Shown one piece after another: positions 1 to 6,160 of a stretch of 64,000 bases of DNA. The stretch lies in contig NZ_VYKK01000030.1 in the NCBI RefSeq assembly GCF_008710135.1, positions 104,854 through 168,853 of the forward strand, read 5' to 3'. The notes under the pieces are model-generated. The model saw nothing but the letters and a program-made list of their open reading frames with translations, searched no databases and was not told where the DNA came from. How positions within the stretch are numbered: the first letter of the stretch is position 1; each line of letters starts with the position of its first letter. The DNA is from Paenibacillus spiritus. Its GTDB lineage: Bacteria; Bacillota; Bacilli; Paenibacillales; Paenibacillaceae. Position numbers and translations under genes: made by a program.

Positions 1-375
1 GTAGGCCGAGATCGAGGTTACCTGGCGGTCCTTGACTTCCTGCGGCATCAAGCCTTTGGCAACCGCCGTTCCGTAGATCTCTTCAATATACTCGATGCTG
101 TTCATATCGCCGAAGATCGCGATGACAGCCGCCGAGGTCTCTACCTGCAGCTGGTTGAACTTGGCCAGAGGCGCCAGCTTGCGCTTGCCTTCTTCGCTCT
201 CGATAACCAGGAAGCGCCATGGCTGCAGATTGACCGACGACGGAGCCAGTGTGGCTTCGGTCAGAATTTCCGTCATTTCTTCCTTGCTGATCTTCACGCT
301 GGGGTCATATTTGCGGATCGACCGGCGACCCGCCACAATAGCCTGATAATCGTTGCTGCGCTGTGCTTGATTCAT
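1..375 (-). CDS. nitroreductase family protein (3' end outside window)
   Basis: Likely FMN-dependent NAD(P)H oxidoreductase of the nitroreductase fold, cytoplasmic. The translation starts MNQAQRSNDYQAIVAGRRSI and contains the family's early RRSIRKYD segment and the FMN-phosphate-side LAPSSVNLQPWRF motif (near residues 45-57). The ATG at 375 is preceded by AAGGAG at good spacing. Only 125 codons lie in the window; a full protein of this family is about 200 aa, so the C-terminus is missing. It lies 39 bp downstream of the MarR gene on the same strand, which suggests a MarR-nitroreductase operon responding to a quinone, nitro or electrophile compound (inference). The substrate cannot be told. 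Confidence 0.88.
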   Translation of the reverse strand, partial: MNQAQRSNDYQAIVAGRRSIRKYDPSVKISKEEMTEILTEATLAPSSVNLQPWRFLVIESEEGKRKLAPLAKFNQLQVETSAAVIAIFGDMNSIEYIEEIYGTAVAKGLMPQEVKDRQVTSISAY

Positions 376-414
376 GTTAATAATCTCCTTCGTATATAAA
401 TTGGCGTTGCTTCT

Positions 415-864
415 TCACTTCGTATAGGCGGCGTCCTGGATGGTTCTCAGGTTCGACTCCAGACGTTCCAGCATTTCCAGCAAAAGCTTCTGCTCCTCCG
501 GGCCGAACCCGGCCAGCAGTTCATCGACAAAGCGTTCCCGCTCCTTGCGGTAAGCGGCCATCCGCGACCGCCCTTGCTCCGTCAGCGCCGCCAGCGCCGC
601 CCGCTGGTCGGTCTTGCTGGACCAGCGGACAACAAGGCCCGCTTCCTCCAGCGCCTGAAGGTGGCGGGTAACCGCCGCTCCGTCGATGCCAAGCTCCTTC
701 TGAATCAGCGACTGTCCGGCTTCCTCCGTCCGGGAGAGCAGACAGAGCAGCTTCAGGCGGGCCGGCGTAATGCCGGCGCAGCGTTCAAACACCGGGCTGA
801 TCCGCTTGTTCAGCGCCTGCATGGACTCCAGGATGCGTTCCCGTCCGGTCTCTGCCTCCGTCAT
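415..864 (-). CDS. MarR family transcriptional regulator
   Basis: 149-aa winged-helix repressor, normal family length. The central part (about residues 35-100) shows the MarR DNA-binding region: ITPARLKLLCLLSRTEE, a recognition helix IDGAAVTRHLQALEEAGLV, then the wing with WSSKTDQRAALAALTEQG, the conserved D-R-A-L-T signature. Helices at both ends would form the dimer interface. The ATG at 864 has an AGGAGGAG-type site upstream. First gene of a probable operon with the nitroreductase; a strong promoter with a palindrome across its -10 lies at 941-973, so autorepression is likely. Ligand unknown. It does not sit next to the other MarR-like operator at 3936-3953. Confidence 0.92.
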   Translation of the reverse strand: MTEAETGRERILESMQALNKRISPVFERCAGITPARLKLLCLLSRTEEAGQSLIQKELGIDGAAVTRHLQALEEAGLVVRWSSKTDQRAALAALTEQGRSRMAAYRKERERFVDELLAGFGPEEQKLLLEMLERLESNLRTIQDAAYTK

Positions 865-940
865 GGCAGCTCCTCCTCTACCGGGCCTGCCAGAGATATA
901 GCCGCCCTATAATTAATTGTGCAAAATCCGGTTTGACGTA

Positions 941-973
941 ACCTAGTATAGGTCTATTTCATTGACCCGTCAA
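941..973 (-). promoter_or_regulatory. promoter and palindromic operator for the MarR gene
   Basis: On the minus strand, -35 TTGACG (973-968) and -10 TATACT (950-945) are 17 bp apart. A perfect 5-bp inverted repeat with a 3-bp spacer, ACCTAGTATAGGT on the plus strand (941-953), covers the -10. This is the expected arrangement for MarR autoregulation. Binding by this particular MarR is inferred. Confidence 0.7.
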
Positions 974-1036
974 GTACCTCTTTGACGATCGGTTTTTCGG
1001 CTTCGGGCCGGCCGCCAGCTCCACCCGCTGCGCGCT

Positions 1037-1900
1037 TCAGCCCTCCCGCCGTCCATAACGCTCGCGCAGGATTTCGGCCGCAGCCCGGACCCGTTGGTCG
1101 GCATAGCCCGCGTCTCTTCCGGGGAGCAGCTCCACGCCCTGCGCCGTCAGCGCCCGGCGCAGCCCCTCGGCCAGCAGCCCGGGGCTTCCCGGGCCCCCGA
1201 GCTCGGCGAGCGAGGCCATCGTCTCCGGCCGGACCGCCGGGTAGCTCAGCCCCTCGGCTCCGCCGGCCGCGCGTTCATAGAAGCGGCGCACCTGTTCGCC
1301 GCGCTCCCGGCCGGAGCCGGAGACAATGATGAAGGCGTGGACGAAATAGGCGTCGTTCTGACGCCGCTGGGCAATGCCGCAGAACTTCCGGCCTGCGACG
1401 GCCAGATCATATTCGCCGGGGCAGTAGGACCCGGCGATCTCCCCCGCTTCGATTCGGGCGGCCGTCTCCGGGTGGGAGACGGCGACGGCGCTGACGATGA
1501 TCGACGCGAGCAGCCGGAAGTCGCGGTGGAAGTCGAGCGCGGCCCGGCTCTTGGGCAGAAGCAGCGCCACGTTCAACACGCCCCGGTCCAGCGGGACGGC
1601 CGCTCCGCCCGAATGCCGGACAGCTGTCCGGACGCCCGCCGCTTCAAGCTCCTCCATCGCCTCCCGGGCGAATGGCAGCCTGCTGTCGCGCAGCCCGAGA
1701 GCCAGCCCGCCGGGATGGCTCCAGATATGGACGGCGGGCGGGGACGCGCCGGACCCGACATCCCGGCAGAGCGTCTCCTCAAAGGCGAACGGCAGCAGCA
1801 GATCGCCGTCTTCCAGGCAGCCGCTCTCCCCCCGGTCTTCGCTCCGCCCTTCCCCGTCCCAATGCTCATGCAGCGCCATGCTCTCCCATTCCCATTCCAT
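1037..1900 (-). CDS. lipL: octanoyl-[GcvH]:protein N-octanoyltransferase LipL-like
   Basis: Member of the LplA/LipB cofactor transferase family. LipL in B. subtilis moves octanoate from GcvH to the E2 subunits of dehydrogenase complexes during lipoate biosynthesis, in the cytoplasm. The LipL-type signature GSYCPGEYDLAVAGRKFCGI sits mid-protein; its Cys in YCPG corresponds to the acyl-thioester cysteine of LipL. The N-terminal FAFEETLCRDVGSG and LGLRDSRLPF segments also align with LipL. The ATG at 1900 is chosen because GGGAG lies about 11 nt upstream; an in-frame ATG at 1909 is too close to it. 287 aa, normal length. Monocistronic, divergent from the CHAD gene. The alternative is a generic lipoate-protein ligase. 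Confidence 0.8.
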   Translation of the reverse strand: MEWEWESMALHEHWDGEGRSEDRGESGCLEDGDLLLPFAFEETLCRDVGSGASPPAVHIWSHPGGLALGLRDSRLPFAREAMEELEAAGVRTAVRHSGGAAVPLDRGVLNVALLLPKSRAALDFHRDFRLLASIIVSAVAVSHPETAARIEAGEIAGSYCPGEYDLAVAGRKFCGIAQRRQNDAYFVHAFIIVSGSGRERGEQVRRFYERAAGGAEGLSYPAVRPETMASLAELGGPGSPGLLAEGLRRALTAQGVELLPGRDAGYADQRVRAAAEILRERYGRREG

Positions 1901-1935
1901 CTTCCGCATCTCTCCCTGTGTTCCAGTTCACGCCT

Positions 1936-1963
1936 ATTGTAGCCGATTTCCGCCGGAAGGCAA
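1936..1963 (-). promoter_or_regulatory. probable sigma-A promoter of lipL
   Basis: Minus strand: -35 TTGCCT (1963-1958), 16-bp spacer, -10 TACAAT (1941-1936). It lies about 35 bp upstream of the lipL start and faces away from the CHAD gene. Confidence 0.5.
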
Positions 1964-2085
1964 AATCAGGATGGCCCCGGCCGTCCGGTTATTTGTAATC
2001 CCGTCCTCCGGGCGCTATCCTTGTAGGTAAGAGGCGGCGTCCAAGGCCGCCGGACCGAACCTTTGCGAAGCAGGAGGGATTCTCC

Positions 2086-2988
2086 ATGTCCACGAACGCA
2101 AGCCCTCAGCCGGCCCAGTCCCGAACCCCCCGGAGCCGGCAGTGGGAGCAGGAACTGAACCAGCTCTACGGAGGCTTCCTTAAGCACAGCCGGCAGGCGC
2201 TGGCCGCTTACGACCGCGAGGCGGTGCATCAGGCGCGCACACACTGCCGCAGGCTCATGACGCTGCTGTCCGTACTGGACCCGGAGGACCGCTCCGGCCT
2301 TCACGCCGAATTCCGGAAAGCCCAGAAGGCGCTCGGCAAAGTCCGGGATGCCGATGTCTTCATCAAAGAGCTGAAGGCCCGGCGGCGTCGCGCCAAGCGA
2401 ACGGACGGCAAGAAGGCGGTCAAGGCGCTGAAGGCCGTAGCTAAGCATGAGAAGCAGCACCGCGCCAAGCTTCGCCGGAAGCTGGACCGGAAGCTGCCCG
2501 CTGCGGTTGCCGGCCTGGATAAGCGGTGGAGCGCCTTCATCGGGCAGGACCTGCCCGGACTTGCAGAGCAGCGGAATGTCAATGTGCTGCTCCGCGAGCT
2601 GGAGGTTGCCTACGAGCAGCAGAAGAAGATCTGCAAGGATCTCTTCCGGCAGGAGAACGCGACCTCCCGGGAAGCGCTCGACGCTCTGCATCAGCTAAGG
2701 ATTGCCGCCAAGAAGATCCGCTATACCGCAGGGGCCGCTTCCTTCGCGCTGGACCGCAAGTTCCAGTCCTATGAAGCCCTCTACCGGGACATTTCCGACA
2801 AGCTGGGCGCCATCAACGACAAGCGGGTCTGGCTGGAGCGGCTGGATGAGCCGCTGCGTCAGGAGCTGGATATCCCGCGCAAAGCCTGGGACCGGCTGAC
2901 CGCCGGGCTGCGCAGCGAGCTGGGCGAAGCGCTGGCCGGCAACGGCATCGTTCCGGTTCCGGCCGCCAAGGCCCCGGCGGAGATCTGA
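2086..2988 (+). CDS. CHAD domain-containing protein
   Basis: 300 aa of charged alpha-helix, with the CHAD hallmarks: conserved His/Arg-rich helices such as AVHQARTHCRRLMTLLSVLD near residue 47 and the second copy DALHQLRIAAKKIRYTAGA near residue 203, plus KVRDADVFIKEL. CHAD domains bind polyphosphate through basic surfaces and often accompany CYTH triphosphatases; no CYTH gene is visible here. The start is fixed by AGGAGG 8-13 bases upstream. A 15-bp terminator follows the stop. Monocistronic. The family is certain; the cellular role is not. Confidence 0.88.
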   Translation: MSTNASPQPAQSRTPRSRQWEQELNQLYGGFLKHSRQALAAYDREAVHQARTHCRRLMTLLSVLDPEDRSGLHAEFRKAQKALGKVRDADVFIKELKARRRRAKRTDGKKAVKALKAVAKHEKQHRAKLRRKLDRKLPAAVAGLDKRWSAFIGQDLPGLAEQRNVNVLLRELEVAYEQQKKICKDLFRQENATSREALDALHQLRIAAKKIRYTAGAASFALDRKFQSYEALYRDISDKLGAINDKRVWLERLDEPLRQELDIPRKAWDRLTAGLRSELGEALAGNGIVPVPAAKAPAEI

Positions 2989-3050
2989 GCCTGCATCCGC
3001 CAGGCGCAGGAATCTATCCGCTCGCGGACTTTCGGGCCGCAGCAGAATGG

Positions 3051-3087
3051 AAGAAGGGAAGAGCGATATTGCCGCTCTTCCCTTCTT
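3051..3087. terminator. bidirectional intrinsic terminator between CHAD and SDR genes
   Basis: A perfect 15-bp stem (3051-3065 with 3073-3087) and a 7-nt loop, followed on the plus strand by a T run. It sits between convergent genes, and the minus strand also gains a U-rich tail, so it should stop both transcripts. Confidence 0.85.
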
Positions 3088-3107
3088 TTTGCGCCAGAAT
3101 TCTCCGC

Positions 3108-3830
3108 TTACCACGGCCAGGCTTCGCCCTCAAGGTCCAGATACAGCGGCTGCTCCGGCCGCTCCCCGCCCCGGCGCTCCACCAGCGCCGCAATCTTGCG
3201 GGCCGCCTCCTCCGGCAGAACGGGAGCATTCGGGTCGGGCTCTCCGTTCATGAAGGTGCGCATCCAGCCGGGATGAAACACCATAACCGCTCCTCCCTGC
3301 GGCTTCAGCTCCTGATGGACCAGGGAGGACTGCATATTGAGCGCCGCCTTGGACATGCAGTAGCCGTACATGGAAGTGCGGCTGTTGCGGGCGATGCTGC
3401 CCGCCTCCGACGAAATATTCACAACCAGCCGCCGCTCCCCCTGCAGCAGCAGCGGCAGCAGCGCCCGGGTGACGCGCAGCGTCCCCAGCGTGTTGACGTT
3501 GAAGATCCCGGCCATAGCCTCCATATCCATCTCTTCCCGGAGGGTGGCGTAATCCTGCGGCTTGATGATGCCCGCATTGTTGTACAGAATATCGACATGC
3601 CCGGTCTTCGCGGCAATCTGCCGCCCGGCGGCAGCGACGCTCTCGTCGTCGCCGATATCCAGCGGAACCCGGTGCAGGAGCCCGGCATACTGCTCTTCCA
3701 GCTCGTCCAGGCCGGACTCCTCCCGGCGATGCTCCCCGGCAAATACGGTATGCCCTCTCTCCAGCATTTCACGGGTCAGATGCAGGCCCAGGCCGCGGCC
3801 GGCCCCGGTTACGCAGGCAATGGATGTCAT
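3108..3830 (-). CDS. SDR family NAD(P)-dependent oxidoreductase
   Basis: 240-aa classical short-chain dehydrogenase. It has the N-terminal nucleotide-binding motif TGAGRGLG, the NNAG motif (about residue 85), the catalytic Ser region NISSEAGS, and the YxxxK pair in MYGYCMSKAALN. The ATG at 3830 is selected because GAGGAGG lies just upstream; a longer in-frame extension to 3899 has no supporting site and would run into the divergent promoter. Divergently transcribed from the MFS transporter at 3977, with about 146 bp between. Substrate unknown. Confidence 0.87.
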   Translation of the reverse strand: MTSIACVTGAGRGLGLHLTREMLERGHTVFAGEHRREESGLDELEEQYAGLLHRVPLDIGDDESVAAAGRQIAAKTGHVDILYNNAGIIKPQDYATLREEMDMEAMAGIFNVNTLGTLRVTRALLPLLLQGERRLVVNISSEAGSIARNSRTSMYGYCMSKAALNMQSSLVHQELKPQGGAVMVFHPGWMRTFMNGEPDPNAPVLPEEAARKIAALVERRGGERPEQPLYLDLEGEAWPW

Positions 3831-3910
3831 GGGTGTCCCCTCCTCTGTGTCTTCAGTGTGGGCCGTTTCCATTATAACGCTTTCATTCCGGCTCCGCACC
3901 CGTCATCAAA

Positions 3911-3953
3911 TTGACAAATTTTCAATTCTCCCATATAGTTGCTAATACAACTA
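3911..3953 (+). promoter_or_regulatory. promoter with MarR-type operator for the MFS transporter
   Basis: -35 TTGACA (3911-3916), 17-bp spacer, -10 TATAGT (3934-3939), almost consensus. The inverted repeat TAGTTG-N6-CAACTA (3936-3953) starts inside the -10 and extends past the probable start site near 3946, a classic repressor position. The half-site resembles operators described for MarR-family repressors; the cognate regulator is not adjacent. Confidence 0.75.
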
Positions 3954-3976
3954 ATTTAGAGAGAAGCGATTACACC

Positions 3977-5194
3977 ATGAGTCATTCTGACCTGAACGGG
4001 GACAAGCTGTGGAGCCGCAGCTTTCTGTCCATCTGTTTGTGCAGTTTTTTTGTGTTCATTACTTTCTATATTCTGGCGGTTACCCTGCCCGCCTACGCCC
4101 TGGACGAACTGGACGGCGACAAGAACAGCGTCGGGCTGGTGACCACCGTCTTCGTCGTCGCTGCCGTCATCTTCCGGCCTCTCGCCGGCAGATGGCTCGA
4201 TGAAATGAGCCGCCGGAAGCTGGTCCTGGCTTCGCTGGCGCTGTTCGGCGCCTGTTCCCTGCTCTATCTGCTTGTTCCCGGCTATACGGCGCTGCTTGCG
4301 CTTCGTTTTGTGCACGGCATCGCGTTCGGGGTAGCCGCCACCTCGACGTCGGCCATCGTCCTCGATCTCATTCCGAACCGGCGCAAGGGCGAGGGCATCG
4401 GCTACTTCACGCTGTTCATGAGTCTCGCCATGGTCATCGGTCCGTTCCTTGGCCTCAGTATCAGCGAGCATGCGGGCTACCGCCCGCTGTTCGTCTTCAT
4501 CGGAGCGGCCGGAATGCTGTCGCTGCTCTGCGGGCTGCTCATTCCGATTCCGCCCCGCGCCCCCCGGCCGCAGGGAGAGAACCTTGGCCGCGGTCTGCTC
4601 CGCTACTTCGAGCCGAAGGCGCTGCCCATCTCGCTGGCAGGCTTCTTCCTGGCCTTCGCTTACGGCGCGCTGTCCACCTTCATCTCGGTGTACGCCGCCT
4701 CCATCGGCCTGACCAGCGCCGCCAGCTATTTCTTCATCGTCTTCGCGGCGATGGTCCTGCTGTCGCGGCCGTTCACCGGACGGCTGTACGACCGGCGCGG
4801 CGCGCATCTGCTCGTCTATCCCGGCGCGGTTCTCTTCGCCGCCGGGATGCTGGCGCTGAGCGCCGCTCATTCGGCGTTCGGCTTCCTGCTGACGGCGGCG
4901 CTGATCGGTCTCGGCTACGGCGCGATTCTGCCGAGCTTCCAGACGCTGGCCGTCCAGTCGGCGGCGCCCCACCGGGGCGCTCTGGCAACCAGCACGTATT
5001 TCGTGCTGTTCGACCTCGGCTTCGGCCTCGGCTCCTTTCTGCTCGGACTTCAGGCCGCCCATACCGGCTACCGGACCATGTACGTGACCGGCGGCCTGAT
5101 TGCCCTGCTGTCGGTCTCCAGCTACTTCCTGCTGCACCACCGGCGGCAGAGCAGCGCCGCCTTGAAGGCCGCGGACCCGGTCCGGCAAGACTAG
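3977..5194 (+). CDS. MFS transporter, drug-efflux-like
   Basis: 405 aa with about 12 hydrophobic helices. The loop between helices 2 and 3 reads GRWLDEMSRRK, a version of the MFS motif A, and the second half repeats it as GRLYDRRGAHLL. Helix 4 has RFVHGIAFGVAATSTSAIV, typical of drug/H+ antiporters and YfcJ/YhhS-like exporters. The ATG at 3977 gives a sensible N-terminal cytoplasmic tail; upstream in-frame codons fall inside the promoter. Monocistronic and controlled by the palindromic operator at 3936-3953. Substrate unknown. Confidence 0.9.
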   Translation: MSHSDLNGDKLWSRSFLSICLCSFFVFITFYILAVTLPAYALDELDGDKNSVGLVTTVFVVAAVIFRPLAGRWLDEMSRRKLVLASLALFGACSLLYLLVPGYTALLALRFVHGIAFGVAATSTSAIVLDLIPNRRKGEGIGYFTLFMSLAMVIGPFLGLSISEHAGYRPLFVFIGAAGMLSLLCGLLIPIPPRAPRPQGENLGRGLLRYFEPKALPISLAGFFLAFAYGALSTFISVYAASIGLTSAASYFFIVFAAMVLLSRPFTGRLYDRRGAHLLVYPGAVLFAAGMLALSAAHSAFGFLLTAALIGLGYGAILPSFQTLAVQSAAPHRGALATSTYFVLFDLGFGLGSFLLGLQAAHTGYRTMYVTGGLIALLSVSSYFLLHHRRQSSAALKAADPVRQD

Positions 5195-5209
5195 AAGCGG
5201 CCGGACTAT

Positions 5210-5237
5210 GCCCGAATGAACAGCCCGGGCCTTTTTT
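5210..5237 (+). terminator. short intrinsic terminator after the MFS gene
   Basis: GCCCG (5210-5214) pairs with CGGGC (5226-5230), directly followed by C and six T. Short stem but good U-tract; 15 bp past the stop codon. Confidence 0.5.
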
Positions 5238-5323
5238 AGCTTCCGGCTATCTCTTCGCGGATTCCTAAATATGGTATGCTGTTCAGGTAATCTTCAAATC
5301 CGGGCACAGGAGGCCTGATATTG

Positions 5324-5791
5324 ATGAACCTGAAGCACCGCCGTAAGCTTATCCGGATTACAGCCGCTCTGGTCCTGATCGCACTGGCTTGGATTAATTG
5401 CAGAAGCTATCTCCCGACCACCTTTGACCAAGCTGCGACCCGTCATCATGCCCTCGATCTCCGCGAGGTAAGGAGCGTTGAGATCATCCGGCAGGACTCC
5501 GGCGGCGAGCAGACGATCACCCTGACCGGCTCTGCCCAAGTTCAGCGTCTGCTTGCGGTGTTCAACGGGGTCAAGCTGCGGAAATCCGGCTCTTCTCCCG
5601 GTGAATACCAAACGGTCTACTGGATTACGCTGCGGGGCGACAACTACAGACAAACCGGAATTATCCTCTATGACCATCGCTACATGATTATAAATGCGGT
5701 CGATTCGGATATCCCCAAAGACCGGGTCCGTTCCTTCAAGATCCTCTCCGGGCTGGACAACCGCCGAATCGACGACCTGTTCACACGCTAA
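5324..5791 (+). CDS. hypothetical membrane-anchored protein, 155 aa
   Basis: I do not recognise the family. One N-terminal hydrophobic segment (ITAALVLIALAWI, residues about 11-23) after a basic start, then a soluble, probably extracytoplasmic beta-rich domain with phrases such as EYQTVYWITLRGDNYRQTGI. No lipobox (the Cys in INCRSYL is not in lipobox context), so probably a signal anchor. AGGAGG at 5308-5313 precedes either TTG 5321 or ATG 5324; the ATG is preferred. Monocistronic, ended by the terminator at 5794-5848. Confidence 0.72.
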   Translation: MNLKHRRKLIRITAALVLIALAWINCRSYLPTTFDQAATRHHALDLREVRSVEIIRQDSGGEQTITLTGSAQVQRLLAVFNGVKLRKSGSSPGEYQTVYWITLRGDNYRQTGIILYDHRYMIINAVDSDIPKDRVRSFKILSGLDNRRIDDLFTR

Positions 5792-5793
5792 AA

Positions 5794-5848
5794 AAGCTCC
5801 CCGCACCGCAGCAGGCAATTCCTCGCCTGCCCGCATTGCGGGGAGCTT
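5794..5848. terminator. bidirectional terminator between convergent genes
   Basis: Arms AAGCTCCCCGCA (5794-5805) and its complement (5837-5848) form a 12-bp stem; the 31-nt interior can fold again. A-rich on the left and T-rich on the right, so it can act for the 155-aa gene and for the small membrane gene at 5894-6073. Confidence 0.75.
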
Positions 5849-5893
5849 ATTCTTAGCGGAATCTTATGCTGCGATTCCCGCCCTTGCATAACC

Positions 5894-6073
5894 TTAGCTT
5901 CGCTTCTTGCCGCCGGTTATGAACCGCCATACCGCCAGCAGACATCCGACCAGCCCGATTCCCAGCAGCAGCTGCTGGAGGATGCCGAGCCCCGGACTGG
6001 TTGGCGGGATCTGGCTGCTGATGACAATCAGCAGAATAGCTCCGACCAGTGTGAGCGTATGGGTGCGTCTCAC
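5894..6073 (-). CDS. small membrane protein, 59 aa, GTG start
   Basis: Translation of the minus strand from GTG at 6073 gives MRRTHTLTLVGAILLIVISS, a polar turn (QIPPTSPGLG), a second hydrophobic helix (LLLGIGLVGCLLAVWRFI) and a basic tail ending KKRS. The topology is two membrane helices with charged ends. GGGAGG lies 8 nt upstream of the GTG, and a terminator follows the stop. It is short and starts with GTG, so automatic callers may miss it. Other frames across the same stretch have no ribosome binding site. Function unknown. Confidence 0.6.
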   Translation of the reverse strand: MRRTHTLTLVGAILLIVISSQIPPTSPGLGILQQLLLGIGLVGCLLAVWRFITGGKKRS

Positions 6074-6160
6074 TGTTCTTACCTCCCGTCAGACATGGCT
6101 TTCGCCTTATACTGTCCACCCATTATAAAGGATTCGGACGGGAATATCGAAGAGCTCCAG

